Source: Microbacterium testaceum (lineage in GTDB: Bacteria; Actinomycetota; Actinomycetes; Actinomycetales; Microbacteriaceae). From it: a stretch of DNA of 64,000 nucleotides. Within the stretch, counting starts at the first letter, position 1. Every line of letters begins with the position of its first letter. A program made the translations under genes and the position numbers. The stretch lies in contig NZ_BJML01000003.1 in NCBI RefSeq assembly GCF_006539145.1, positions 62,001 through 126,000 on the forward strand. The letters are read 5' to 3'. The notes beneath the pieces are model-generated. The model saw only the letters and a list, made by a program, of their open reading frames with translations, made no database searches and was not told the DNA's origin. Below are positions 8,250 through 16,843 of this stretch, piece after piece.

Positions 8250-8621
8250 GTGAGCATGTGGCGGGATGTGGGCCTCGTCGCCGTCGGCGGCGCGATCGGT
8301 ACGGCCGTACGCGCCGGTCTCACCCTGGCGCTCGGCGAAGACCTGGGCCCGGCCCTCGTGCCGCTGATCAACGTCGTCGGGGCGTTCGCGATCGGCATCC
8401 TGTACGGCTGGAGAGCACGGATGCCGGAATCCTCGCGTGCGCAGCGCGTGCAGCTGTTCATCGGGACCGGCATCCTGGGCGGGTTCACCACCTACAGCTC
8501 GCTCGCCGTCGAGTCGGCCGACCTCGGCCTGCTCTGGTGGGGGGTGGCGACGGTCGTCGTCGGGACGGCGGCGGCCTGGGGCGGCGTGCTGCTCGGCCGT
8601 GGCGGACGGGCTTCGCGCTGA
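8250..8621 (+). CDS. crcB: CrcB/Fluc fluoride channel subunit 1
   Basis: A 123-residue four-helix membrane protein. The family signatures are an Asn in the second helix region (PLINVVGAFAIG) and GTGILGGFTTYSS in the third. Fluc channels export fluoride as dimers; many Gram-positives use two different subunits encoded side by side. Here the second subunit gene is about 9.8 kb away at 18058. The GTG start agrees with a leaderless promoter. I saw no convincing fluoride riboswitch upstream. Confidence 0.93.
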   Translation: MSMWRDVGLVAVGGAIGTAVRAGLTLALGEDLGPALVPLINVVGAFAIGILYGWRARMPESSRAQRVQLFIGTGILGGFTTYSSLAVESADLGLLWWGVATVVVGTAAAWGGVLLGRGGRASR

Positions 8622-8645
8622 CGCTTGTCGAACCCGGCGAGAAAA

Positions 8646-8661
8646 TGGTACAAATGTGCCA
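8646..8661. promoter_or_regulatory. imperfect palindrome upstream of the PfkB operon
   Basis: TGGTACAAATGTGCCA has 7-base arms with a single mismatch around AA, about 50 bases before ATG 8712. A related sequence, CTGTACGTTTGTGCCA, occurs at 14270-14285 between the TetR and esterase genes, which makes it a candidate operator. The cognate protein is unproven. Confidence 0.45.
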
Positions 8662-8711
8662 CTTACCGTCGTGGGTTCGCCGCGCCGGTCACCCGACCCG
8701 GAGGTTCGACG

Positions 8712-9641
8712 ATGAACGCCGCCCCCTCGATCGTCACGCTCGGAGCCCACGTGCTCGACACGATCGTCCAGCCCGTCGATGAGATCCCCGAGGGGCAGGG
8801 CTCGCTCCTCGTCGACGAGATCGTGATGTCCGCAGCGGGACCCGCCGGCGGCACCGCGCTCGTGCTCAACAAGCTCGGCGCGCGCGTGGTCACGAGCGGG
8901 GCCGTGGGCGACGACGTCGCCGGACGCGTGCTGGTCGGCCTGCTCGGCGACGCCGGCATCGACGTGTCGAACCTGCGCACCGACGAACTGCCGACCTCGG
9001 CATCCGTCCTCCCCATCCGCTCCGACGGGTCGCGACCGGCGCTCCACGTGGTCGGGGCCAACGCGCTCGCCGCCGACGTCGTGCCCTGGGACGCGCTCGC
9101 CGCCGCCGACCACGTCCACGTCGGAGCGCCCGAGCTGCTCGGTCCCGAGAACGTCATCGAGATCCTGGAGTACGCCCGTCGGCACGGAGCGACGACGTCG
9201 CTCGACTTCCTCATCGGCGGCGACCCCGCGTTCTACGCGCTCATCGAGCCCCTGCTCGCGCACACCGACTACGTGCTCCCCAACGCCGAGCAGGCCATGG
9301 GCTGGACCGGCGCCGACGACCTGCCCGCCGCCGCCCGCGCCCTGCACGCGGCGGGAGCAGCGGTCGTCGCGTGCACCAACGGCGGCGACGACATCGTGGT
9401 GGTCGACGGCGGCGACCTCGAGTTCGTCCCCATCGTGCCCGCGGAACCGGTCGACACCAGCGGCGGCGGAGACGCCTTCTCGGCCGGCTTCGTCTTCGCC
9501 AAACTCCGCGGGTGGTCCTCGCGCGACGCCGCGCGCTTCGGATCGGCCACCGCCGCACAGGTCGTCGCCGGCGTGGGTACCGATCACGGCGCGTACGACG
9601 CGGCATCCATCGATGCTCTGCTCTCGGCGGGAGTGCTGTGA
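8712..9641 (+). CDS. PfkB-family carbohydrate kinase
   Basis: A 309-residue ribokinase-fold sugar kinase. The C-terminal PfkB signature DTSGGGDAFSAGF is intact and holds the catalytic Asp and the anion hole; a GG-rich segment near residues 43-47 (AGPAGGTA) corresponds to the N-terminal motif. ATG 8712 is chosen over an upstream in-frame start because GGAGG lies at 8700-8704. The stop overlaps the aldolase start (GTGA), and the aldehyde dehydrogenase follows directly. The gene order kinase, aldolase, dehydrogenase suggests a sugar is phosphorylated, cleaved to a triose phosphate and an aldehyde, and the aldehyde oxidised. The sugar is unknown. Confidence 0.88.
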   Translation: MNAAPSIVTLGAHVLDTIVQPVDEIPEGQGSLLVDEIVMSAAGPAGGTALVLNKLGARVVTSGAVGDDVAGRVLVGLLGDAGIDVSNLRTDELPTSASVLPIRSDGSRPALHVVGANALAADVVPWDALAAADHVHVGAPELLGPENVIEILEYARRHGATTSLDFLIGGDPAFYALIEPLLAHTDYVLPNAEQAMGWTGADDLPAAARALHAAGAAVVACTNGGDDIVVVDGGDLEFVPIVPAEPVDTSGGGDAFSAGFVFAKLRGWSSRDAARFGSATAAQVVAGVGTDHGAYDAASIDALLSAGVL

Positions 9642-10285
9642 TCGCGAGCGGTGTGCGAGAAGCCGTGGCGGACGCCTGCCGTTCTCTCGCCGCGCAGGGC
9701 CTGGTCAAGGGGACAGCGGGCAACGTCAGCGTGCGCGTGGACGGGGGCATCGCGATCACGGCGACCGGAGTGGTCTTCGCCGAGGCGGTCGCCGACGACG
9801 TCGTGATCGTCGACGGCGAGAAGAGAGTCGTCGAGGGGGCGCTCGCCCCGAGCTCCGAGCTCGACCTGCACCGCGCGGCCTACGCCGACGAGGCCGTCGG
9901 GGCCGTCGTGCACACGCACGCCCCCGCGGCGATCGCCCTCTCACTCGTCTCTGACCGACTGCCCTGCGTGCACTACCAACAGCTCGCCCTCGGGGGCGAG
10001 ATCGAGGTGGTGCCCTTCTCGGTCTTCGGCTCGGCCGAGCTCGCCGCGGCCACGGGCGGCGCCCTCGCCGCAGCCAATGCCGCGATTCTCGCCCACCACG
10101 GCGCCGTCACCACGGGCCGAGACCTCGCCGACGCGGTGACGAACACCGCCCTGCTCGAGTGGGCGTGCGACATCTACCTGCGCGCGCGAGCGGTGGCGGT
10201 GCCCGCCGAACTCAGCCCCGAGCAGCAGGCCGCGGTGCTCACCGCCGCGGTCTCGACCGGGTACGGACAGAAGCACGGAGCGTGA
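9638..10285 (+). CDS. class II aldolase (fuculose-phosphate aldolase/AraD-like)
   Basis: A 215-residue zinc-dependent aldolase or epimerase of the class II aldolase/adducin fold. Visible signatures are GNVS near residue 28, SSELDLHRAAY, the zinc ligands HTH (VVHTHAP), and a third zinc His in ILAHHG. GTG 9638 overlaps the kinase stop by 4 bases, which fixes the start and implies coupling. In this context retro-aldol cleavage of the kinase product is more likely than epimerisation. Confidence 0.88.
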   Translation: MIASGVREAVADACRSLAAQGLVKGTAGNVSVRVDGGIAITATGVVFAEAVADDVVIVDGEKRVVEGALAPSSELDLHRAAYADEAVGAVVHTHAPAAIALSLVSDRLPCVHYQQLALGGEIEVVPFSVFGSAELAAATGGALAAANAAILAHHGAVTTGRDLADAVTNTALLEWACDIYLRARAVAVPAELSPEQQAAVLTAAVSTGYGQKHGA

Positions 10286-10286
10286 C

Positions 10287-11753
10287 ATGGATGCCGTGAC
10301 CACCGACACCTTCGACTCGCTGAGCCCTCTCGATGGGCGCGTCGTCGACACCTTCCCGGTGCGGGGCCCCGCCGAGGTGGTGTCGGCGGTGGACCGCGCG
10401 CGGCGCGCGGCGCGCGAGTGGCGGTCCCTCGGTTTCGAGGGGCGGCGGCGCGCGCTGCAGGCCTGGCGGCGCGACATCGTGGCGCACCTCGACGACCTCA
10501 TCGCCGTAGTGCGCGCCGAGACCGGCAAGCCCCGTGGCGACGCCCGGCTCGAGATCATGCTCGCCCTCGACCACCTGGCCTGGGCGGCGACCCACGCGCG
10601 CCCGGTCCTGCGTCGGCGTCGCGTGGGCGCGGGCGTGCTGATGCTCAACCAGTCGGCGAGCGTCGGCTACACCCCGTACGGCGTGGTCGGGGTCATCGGC
10701 CCGTGGAACTACCCGGTCTTCACGCCCATGGGCTCGATCGCGTACGCGCTCGCCGCGGGCAACGCCGTGGTGTTCAAGCCCAGCGAGTACACCCCCGGCG
10801 TGGGCGTGTGGCTGCAGCGCTCCTTCGTGCGCGCGGGCGGGTCGGCCGATGTCTTCGCCGTGGTGACCGGTCTCGGGCCCACCGGCGCCGCCCTCTGTCG
10901 CGCGGGTGTCGACAAGGTGGCCTTCACCGGATCGACCGCGACGGGCAAGGCCGTCATGGCCGCGTGCGCCGAGAGCCTCACCCCGGTCGTGATCGAGGCG
11001 GGCGGCAAAGACGCCCTCCTCGTCGACGAGGACGCCGATCTCGCGGCCGCGGCCGAGGCGGCCGTCTGGGGCGCGTACTCGAACGCGGGTCAGACCTGCA
11101 TCGGCATCGAGCGCGTCTACGCGCACGCGAAGATCTACGACCGCTTCGTCGAGGCCGTCGCCGAGCGCACGCGCGAGCTCCGCGCCGGCGCCGACGACGC
11201 CGCGACGCTCGGTCCGCTCACCATGCCGCGCCAGGCCGACGTGGTCCGGGCGCACGTCGCCGACGCGCTCGCGCGGGGCGCGACGGCGCGCGTCGGATCG
11301 ACCCCGGCGCCCGGGGTCACCCTGCAACCCGTCCTCCTCACCGACGTCGACGAGGAGGCGGACGCCGTGCGCGAAGAGACCTTCGGCCCGACCCTGGTCG
11401 TCAACCGCGTGGCATCCATGGACGAGGCCGTCGAGAAGGCCAACGCCGTGCGGTACGGACTGTCGGGCTCGGTGTTCTCTCGGAGGCGGGGGAGCGAGCT
11501 CGCCCTGCGCCTGCGCGGAGGCATGATCGCGATCAACTCGGTCATCTCGTTCGCCGCGGTCCCCGCCCTCCCCTTCGGCGGGGTGGGCGATTCCGGATTC
11601 GGGCGCATCCACGGGGCGGACGGTCTGCGTGAGTTCGCGTACCCGAAGGCGCTGACCCGTCAGCGCTTCCCGCTGCTGACGTTGACCACGATGCGGCGCA
11701 CCGCGAAGGTCGACCGTCTCGTCGAGCGCATCATCCGGCTGCTCTACGGCTGA
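10287..11753 (+). CDS. NAD(P)+-dependent aldehyde dehydrogenase
   Basis: A 488-residue soluble-type aldehyde dehydrogenase. The catalytic residues are in place: Asn141 in PWNYP, Lys164 in FKPSEY, the FTGST nucleotide-binding loop at 213-217, Glu237 in VIEAGGKD, and the nucleophile Cys271 in GQTCIG. It begins one base after the aldolase stop, making it the third gene of the operon. It probably oxidises the aldehyde released by the aldolase, such as glycolaldehyde or lactaldehyde; that assignment is inferred. A convergent hairpin terminator follows. Confidence 0.92.
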   Translation: MDAVTTDTFDSLSPLDGRVVDTFPVRGPAEVVSAVDRARRAAREWRSLGFEGRRRALQAWRRDIVAHLDDLIAVVRAETGKPRGDARLEIMLALDHLAWAATHARPVLRRRRVGAGVLMLNQSASVGYTPYGVVGVIGPWNYPVFTPMGSIAYALAAGNAVVFKPSEYTPGVGVWLQRSFVRAGGSADVFAVVTGLGPTGAALCRAGVDKVAFTGSTATGKAVMAACAESLTPVVIEAGGKDALLVDEDADLAAAAEAAVWGAYSNAGQTCIGIERVYAHAKIYDRFVEAVAERTRELRAGADDAATLGPLTMPRQADVVRAHVADALARGATARVGSTPAPGVTLQPVLLTDVDEEADAVREETFGPTLVVNRVASMDEAVEKANAVRYGLSGSVFSRRRGSELALRLRGGMIAINSVISFAAVPALPFGGVGDSGFGRIHGADGLREFAYPKALTRQRFPLLTLTTMRRTAKVDRLVERIIRLLYG

Positions 11754-11765
11754 GCCGGAACGGCG

Positions 11766-11791
11766 CGGATGCCGCGGGCTCCCGGCATCCG
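11766..11791. terminator. bidirectional hairpin terminator
   Basis: CGGATGCCG pairs with CGGCATCCG around an 8-base loop, between the convergent stops at 11753 and 11799. Again the stem is made of paired GGATGCC/GGCATCC heptamers. Confidence 0.75.
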
Positions 11792-11798
11792 TCGACGA

Positions 11799-13076
11799 TC
11801 ACCGCACCGAGCGCACCCGCATGATGATGACCGAGCCGAGCAGGCCCGCCAGCCCGCTCGCGAGGAACAGCCCCGAGAACCCGCCGAACAGCACCACGGC
11901 CCCCGCCCCGAGCAGGGGACCGAACGCCTGCGGGCCGGCGAGGGCGATATTCATGATCCCGACGTCCTTGCCGCGCGTCTCGGCCGAGGGCAGCACCTGC
12001 GTGGCCAGGGCCTGGTCGACGGCGAAGAAGCACCCCTGACCGAGCCCGAGCAGCACGGCGCCGATCACCGCGGTCGACTCGGCCGGGGCGACGGCGAGGA
12101 GCAGGGCCGAGACGGCTTGAGCGACCCCCGAGGCGAGGACGAACACGCGACGGCGCTGAACCACGTCGCTGAGTTTGCCGAGGGCGACGGATGCCACAAT
12201 CGTCACGACCATGTAGATCACCGTCGTGAAGACGAGGAAGCCGGTCGGATCGGCCACCCTCAGCGCGAAGGTGAAGAAGTACAGCAGCATCGTCGTGGCG
12301 ATCGCGTTGCCGAGGTTGATGAGCACACGGCTCGCGACGGTCCACGCGAAGTCGGGGTGACGCCGGGGGTCGACCCAGATCGACGAGAGGATCGTGCGGA
12401 CGGTGAGCGGACCCAACAGCGCCGCCTCGGACGTCGTCAGCGGAACGTCGCGCAGAACGAGCAGGAACGGCACGGCCAGGCCTACGCAGCACACGGCCAG
12501 CGCGAGGTAGCCCGAAGCCGTCGTGGTGAACACCGCGGTGACCAGCACGATCCCCAGCAGGATGCCGATCGCGTTCGGCGCCGAGATCCAGCCCGACACG
12601 AGGCCCCGCTGCCCCGCGGGCACGCGGTCGGCCATGACGGCGGTGAGGGCGGCAGAGGCCATGCAGAAGCCCATCATCACCGCGGTCCACATCGTCACGG
12701 TGCCGAGCGTCTCGGTCTGGACGCCGAGCAGCGCGAGACCGACGGCCGCGAGCACGACACCGCCGAAGATCCAGGGGCGACGGCGTCCGAACCGCGATCG
12801 GGTGCGGTCGCTCAGCGCGCCCACGATCGGGTAGGCGATGACCACGAACGTCCCCGCCACGGCGCTGACCAGGCCGTAGGTGACGAGCGAGACGAGCCAA
12901 TCGTCCGAGGCGTGCTGCGCGGCGATCTGCAGGGGCAGCAGCACCTGCACCGGGACGAGTTGCGCCATCCACAGTCCGAGCCACACCCCGGCGAAGGCCG
13001 CGATCCAGCCCGCGCGAACGGGCCGGGTGGGTTCGGCGTAGGCGGTGAGGGTGGCGGGCGTCGCGTCAGCGGTCAC
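11799..13076 (-). CDS. MFS transporter
   Basis: A 425-residue major facilitator protein with about twelve hydrophobic segments. The loop 2-3 motif is visible as GALSDRTRSRFGRRRPW, a form common among sugar or glycoside symporters related to MelB/GPH as well as drug exporters. GTG 13076 is chosen because it overlaps the esterase stop (GTGA); the esterase is therefore the upstream partner in a two-gene operon. A possible role is uptake of a compound the esterase hydrolyses, but direction and substrate cannot be read. Confidence 0.87.
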   Translation of the reverse strand: MTADATPATLTAYAEPTRPVRAGWIAAFAGVWLGLWMAQLVPVQVLLPLQIAAQHASDDWLVSLVTYGLVSAVAGTFVVIAYPIVGALSDRTRSRFGRRRPWIFGGVVLAAVGLALLGVQTETLGTVTMWTAVMMGFCMASAALTAVMADRVPAGQRGLVSGWISAPNAIGILLGIVLVTAVFTTTASGYLALAVCCVGLAVPFLLVLRDVPLTTSEAALLGPLTVRTILSSIWVDPRRHPDFAWTVASRVLINLGNAIATTMLLYFFTFALRVADPTGFLVFTTVIYMVVTIVASVALGKLSDVVQRRRVFVLASGVAQAVSALLLAVAPAESTAVIGAVLLGLGQGCFFAVDQALATQVLPSAETRGKDVGIMNIALAGPQAFGPLLGAGAVVLFGGFSGLFLASGLAGLLGSVIIMRVRSVR

Positions 13077-14143
13077 CGGGTGCCGCCCGTCCGTGCCGCC
13101 GCGAGCGTCGTCACGGCCCACCGGCCGGCATCCGCCACGGCATCGCGCGCGTCGCGCAGCGCTCCGCAGGCGTTGAAGAATCCGTGGATCTGGCCGGCGT
13201 GGGTCACGAGGTGCGTGGCGACACCGGCGGCCTCGAGGCGCTCGGCGTAGGCGACGCCCTCGTCGCGGAGCACGTCGAAACCCGACACCGCGACGTACGC
13301 CGGGGCCAGGCCCGAGAGGTCGTCGGCCCGCAGGGGCGAGATCAGCGGATCATCGGCGCTTGCTCCGCCGCTCAGGTAGTGCGCGGCGTACCAGTCCATC
13401 TGCGCCTCCGTGAGGAAGAATCCGTCGGCGAACAGCTCGTAGGAGCGACGCTTGCGCGCGAGGTCGGTGACGGGACAGAACAGGATCTGGAACACCGGTG
13501 CGCCCTCGGCGTCGTCCCGGGTGACCGACGCCACGACCGCCGAGAGGTTGCCGCCCGCGCTCTCGCCGCCGACACCGACCGTGTCAGCGGTCGCGCCGAA
13601 CCGCGAGGCGTTGTCGCGGACCCACCGGAAGGCGTCGACGCTGTCGTGGAGCCCCGCCGGGAACGGCGCTTCGGGGGCCAGTCGGTAGCCGACCGACACC
13701 ACCGTCATGCCCGAGGTCTTCGCGAGGGTGCGGCACGTGGCATCCGCGCTGTCGACCGATCCGAGCACCCAGCCGCCGCCGTGGAAGTACACGATGATCC
13801 CGGATGCCGCGCGATCGAGGTCGGCGCGGTATACGCGTCCCGGAACCCGCCCGGCACGGGTCGGGATCTCGACGTCGTCCCTCTGCGCGAGCTTCGTCGT
13901 CCCGGCGAACGTCCACGCCTCGATCTCGATGTGCGCGCGGGCCTCGTCGAGGGGGAGCCGCTCGAAGTGGGCGCCGGGAGAGCCGTTCATCACGCGGAGA
14001 GACGTCTGCACCGCGGGGTGCAGGGTGTTGCCGTCGATCACGACGGGGCGGCCGTTCACCGCGCGGAGGGCCGTGGGCGGAAGCGACCCGAGGGCGCGCG
14101 CGCCCCAGCGGAGCAGGTGGTCCTGGGGGCGGGGACGGAGCAT
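13073..14143 (-). CDS. alpha/beta hydrolase, HSL-type esterase
   Basis: A 356-residue esterase of the hormone-sensitive lipase family. HGGGWVLG (oxyanion hole) lies near residues 120-127, GESAGG holds the nucleophile Ser, the Asp is in GFDVLRDEG and the His in GQIHGFF. It probably cleaves short acyl esters in the cytosol. The MFS transporter gene overlaps its end by 4 bases. The 140-bp upstream region lies against the end of the tetR gene and holds a TGTGCCA-type repeat and a CACAC/GTGTG inverted repeat, so TetR control is plausible. Confidence 0.9.
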   Translation of the reverse strand: MLRPRPQDHLLRWGARALGSLPPTALRAVNGRPVVIDGNTLHPAVQTSLRVMNGSPGAHFERLPLDEARAHIEIEAWTFAGTTKLAQRDDVEIPTRAGRVPGRVYRADLDRAASGIIVYFHGGGWVLGSVDSADATCRTLAKTSGMTVVSVGYRLAPEAPFPAGLHDSVDAFRWVRDNASRFGATADTVGVGGESAGGNLSAVVASVTRDDAEGAPVFQILFCPVTDLARKRRSYELFADGFFLTEAQMDWYAAHYLSGGASADDPLISPLRADDLSGLAPAYVAVSGFDVLRDEGVAYAERLEAAGVATHLVTHAGQIHGFFNACGALRDARDAVADAGRWAVTTLAAARTGGTR

Positions 14144-14269
14144 CGCGGAACCCTTCTGTCGATCACGGCAATGGGATCGACTATCGGGTCACTTTATTGC
14201 ACACACGTACCGTTTTGTGTGACAAAGATGTGAATTCGACTCCGCGAGGAGGCGACGGGCGCAAGAAAC

Positions 14270-14285
14270 CTGTACGTTTGTGCCA
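14270..14285. promoter_or_regulatory. candidate operator related to 8646-8661
   Basis: CTGTACGTTTGTGCCA matches the palindrome before the PfkB operon at 11 of 16 positions, including GTAC and TGTGCCA at identical spacing. It lies upstream of the minus-strand esterase, beside the tetR stop. Confidence 0.35.
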
Positions 14286-14286
14286 A

Positions 14287-14922
14287 CTAAGCGGGGGAGT
14301 GATCCCCCTCGCCCAGCGAAGAGGTCGCGGCGAGGGTCACGAACCCCACGATGGCGGCACGCAGGGCGTGCGCCAGCGACTGGAACTGGACCTCCTCGGA
14401 ACGGGCGATGCGATGCAGGGCGAAACCGTCGATCAGGGCGACGACCGCAGCGGCGGCGTGCGGATCGGTCACGCCGTTCGTCTGCAGCACGGCCGCCGCG
14501 AGCGCCCGCGTCTCGTCGAGGATCTTCTCGACGTGAACACGCAGGGCCGGATGACGCGAGGCGAAGAGGTAGATCTCGAACTGCGCGACCGTGTGGTCCT
14601 GCGATTGGCTGCGCACGATCTCGACGAACTCGTCGATCGCCGCCCCGGGGCTGTTCGCGCCCGAGACGAGGACGGAGCGGAACTGCTCGAGCCGCTCGAG
14701 CTCGGCCGCCATCGCGTGCGCGACGGCCTCGCCGATCATGTCGTCGAGCGAGTCGAAGAAGTACGTCGTCGACGAGTGCGGCACCCCCGCCGCGGCGGCC
14801 ACCGACCTGTGCGTGACGGCCGCGATGCCCCCCTCGGCGATGATCGCGATCGTGGCGTCCAACAGCAGCTCGCGACGCGCGCGACCGCGCGCCCGCATCG
14901 GCCGGCTCGTCGTCTCGCTCAC
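14287..14922 (-). CDS. TetR-family transcriptional regulator
   Basis: A 211-residue repressor with an N-terminal helix-turn-helix (residues about 29-55, AAVTHRSVAAAAGVPHSSTTYFF) and an all-helical ligand domain. It lies between the esterase/MFS operon (same strand) and the divergent flavin amine oxidase operon, so it probably regulates one or both. A CCGACC/GGTCGG inverted repeat in the 56-bp divergent spacer is a candidate autoregulatory operator. The ligand is unknown. Confidence 0.92.
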   Translation of the reverse strand: MSETTSRPMRARGRARRELLLDATIAIIAEGGIAAVTHRSVAAAAGVPHSSTTYFFDSLDDMIGEAVAHAMAAELERLEQFRSVLVSGANSPGAAIDEFVEIVRSQSQDHTVAQFEIYLFASRHPALRVHVEKILDETRALAAAVLQTNGVTDPHAAAAVVALIDGFALHRIARSEEVQFQSLAHALRAAIVGFVTLAATSSLGEGDHSPA

Positions 14923-14935
14923 GCTGTCCTCCTCG

Positions 14936-14952
14936 CCGACCGGGGTGGTCGG
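14936..14952. promoter_or_regulatory. inverted repeat in the tetR/oxidase divergent spacer
   Basis: CCGACC and GGTCGG are separated by five bases within the 56-bp spacer between the two divergent start codons. The position fits a TetR operator that would control both directions; the arms are short, so the call is tentative. Confidence 0.4.
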
Positions 14953-14978
14953 TGTCGCCTTCGGAACGGAGTAAGCCT

Positions 14979-16400
14979 ATGACCGCCTCCCCGCCCTCTG
15001 CGGACCGGGCCCCGGCCCCCGACGTCGACGTGGTCGTGGTCGGCGCAGGTCTCTCGGGCCTGACCGCCGCTCACCGGCTTCGCCAGTTCGGCGCGACGGT
15101 GGCGGTGTTCGAAGCGGCGCCCCGCGTGGGCGGACGCGTGTCGTCGGCGGAGGTGGCGGGGGTGCACGTCGACCTCGGCGGCACGTTCGTCGGCCCCGGC
15201 CAGGATCGCATCCTGGCGCTCGCCGACGAAGTGGGCGTCTCGCGCTATCGGACCTACGCCGCGGGTCGCAACGTCATCCGGTGGCGCGGCGATCATCGGC
15301 GCTACCGGGGCACGGTGCCTCCGGTCGGCGCGAGCCTGCTCGACGTGGGACGGATCCAGCTCACTCTCGACCGCCTGGCGCGCACCGTCCCCCGGGGGAA
15401 CCCCGCCGCCGCCCCGCAGGCCGCGAACCTGGATGCCGAGAGCCTCGGCTCGTGGCTGCGCCGCTCGCACGCTTCTCCCGCGGCACGAGAGCTCATCGCG
15501 ATCGCCGGCCGGACGACGTGGGGGTGCGAGCCCGACGAGATCTCGTTCCTGCACGCTCTGCACTACATCCACCAGGCGGGTGGACTGTCGTCGATGCTCG
15601 ACACCGAGGGCGGCGCGCAAGAGGAGCACTTCGTCGAGGGCTCGCACGCGATCGCCGTGCGTCTCGCCGACGCGCTCGGGGCTGCTCTGCGGGTGAGCGC
15701 TCCGGTGCGACGCATCGAGACCGCCGCCCAGGGGGTGCGCGTGTCGACGGCCGACGAGACGGTGACCGCTCGCGCCGTCGTCGTCGCCGTGCCACCGGCG
15801 CTGCGCGGCAGGATCGACTTCGCGCCGGCCCTTCCCCCCTCTCACGCCCAGATGGCCCAGCGCTGGCCGGCGGGGGTGCTGTCGAAGGCCTACGCCGTGT
15901 ACGAGCGGCCGTTCTGGCGCGACCACGACCTGTCGGGGCAGGGGCTCTCCGACACCGGCCCGGTCTTCATCACCTTCGACGCCGGTCCCGCTCACGCCGG
16001 CGCCCCCGGCGTGCTCCTCGGCTTCATCGGCGGGGTCTACGCCCGCGAGTGGGACGAGCTGGCACCCGCCGAGCGCGCAGCGCGGGCGCTGTCGTCCTTC
16101 GCTGACCTGTTCGGCCCCCGGGCACTGGATGCCATCGGCTTTATCGACCAGCGCTGGGGCGCCGAGCCCTGGGTCGGCGGCGGCCCCACGGCCGCCCCGG
16201 GGCCGGGAGCGGTCGTGCCCTACGCCGGTGCCCTGGCCGCCCCCGTCGGGTCGATCCTCTGGGCCGGGACCGAGACGGCCGATCGCTGGACGGGATTCAT
16301 GGACGGCGCCGTCCGCGCCGGTGAGCGCGCGGCGCTCCAGGCCCGCGGCATCCTGAGCTCCTCCTCGACCGACCACGAACAGACGGGAGTCGTCCGATGA
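14979..16400 (+). CDS. flavin-containing amine oxidase
   Basis: A 473-residue FAD-dependent oxidase. The dinucleotide-binding motif VVVVGAGLSGLTAAHRL is at the N-terminus, followed by the GG-R element RVGGRV and VDLGGTFVGP typical of monoamine oxidases. A C-terminal FAD contact (ILWAGTETADRWTGFMDGAVRAGERAA) matches the family signature. GGAACGGAG at 14963-14971 serves ATG 14979. The gene overlaps the SRPBCC gene by 4 bases, so it starts a coupled operon with that gene and an alpha/beta hydrolase. Amines, or polycyclic substrates handled by related flavin enzymes, are both possible; the true substrate is unknown. Confidence 0.88.
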   Translation: MTASPPSADRAPAPDVDVVVVGAGLSGLTAAHRLRQFGATVAVFEAAPRVGGRVSSAEVAGVHVDLGGTFVGPGQDRILALADEVGVSRYRTYAAGRNVIRWRGDHRRYRGTVPPVGASLLDVGRIQLTLDRLARTVPRGNPAAAPQAANLDAESLGSWLRRSHASPAARELIAIAGRTTWGCEPDEISFLHALHYIHQAGGLSSMLDTEGGAQEEHFVEGSHAIAVRLADALGAALRVSAPVRRIETAAQGVRVSTADETVTARAVVVAVPPALRGRIDFAPALPPSHAQMAQRWPAGVLSKAYAVYERPFWRDHDLSGQGLSDTGPVFITFDAGPAHAGAPGVLLGFIGGVYAREWDELAPAERAARALSSFADLFGPRALDAIGFIDQRWGAEPWVGGGPTAAPGPGAVVPYAGALAAPVGSILWAGTETADRWTGFMDGAVRAGERAALQARGILSSSSTDHEQTGVVR

Positions 16401-16840
16401 CCTGGCGCCGCGAGTACACGCACCTCACCACCGCCACCGCCGACGCGGTGTGGAAGAGGTGGACCACGCCCGAGGACTGGGCCGTCGACGATCCCGATCT
16501 GCGCGAGGCCACCTTCCCCGTGCCCCCGCGCGTCGGTGCATCGGGCCGCGTGGTCAACCACGGAACCCCCGCGCAGCGCTTCACCTTCACCGAGCTGCAG
16601 CCGGGGGTCGCGATGAACTTCCGGATCGGCTTGCCGGGGGCGGTGCTGTCGTTCCCGCACCGCATGCGCCAGACGCCGAACGGGCTGTCGGTGACGCACG
16701 CCGTCGAGATCTCCGGTCCTCTCGCGCTGGTGTTCGGCCCCCTCGTGGGGCGCAAGATCGCCGCGGGCCTGCCGGCTGTCGTCCGCTTGGTGACGACGAA
16801 CGCGCTCGCCGACATGGCCGCCGACGCGCGCGGGGAGTAG
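16397..16840 (+). CDS. SRPBCC (START/Bet v1-like) family protein
   Basis: A 147-residue protein resembling polyketide cyclase/dehydrase-type SRPBCC domains, with a hydrophobic-cavity fold that carries lipophilic ligands. Supporting features are the N-terminal strand REYTHLTTATADAVWKRWTTPEDW and the alternating strands ending in a long C-terminal helix. ATG 16397 overlaps the oxidase stop (ATGA) and the next gene begins 4 bases after the stop. A role in binding or shaping the oxidase product is inferred from operon position only. Confidence 0.72.
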   Translation: MTWRREYTHLTTATADAVWKRWTTPEDWAVDDPDLREATFPVPPRVGASGRVVNHGTPAQRFTFTELQPGVAMNFRIGLPGAVLSFPHRMRQTPNGLSVTHAVEISGPLALVFGPLVGRKIAAGLPAVVRLVTTNALADMAADARGE

Positions 16841-16843
16841 TCG

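Noticed and set aside
8180-8250. Possible fluoride riboswitch before crcB 1 (GGATGACGCCGCTGAGG looks vaguely similar).
   Set aside because: The pseudoknot and conserved loop bases of the fluoride motif are not present, and the gene appears leaderless.
14196-14222. CACAC/GTGTG inverted repeat as a further copy of the TGTGCCA operator.
   Set aside because: Spacing between GTAC and TGTG differs from the other sites, so it is not counted as the same motif.
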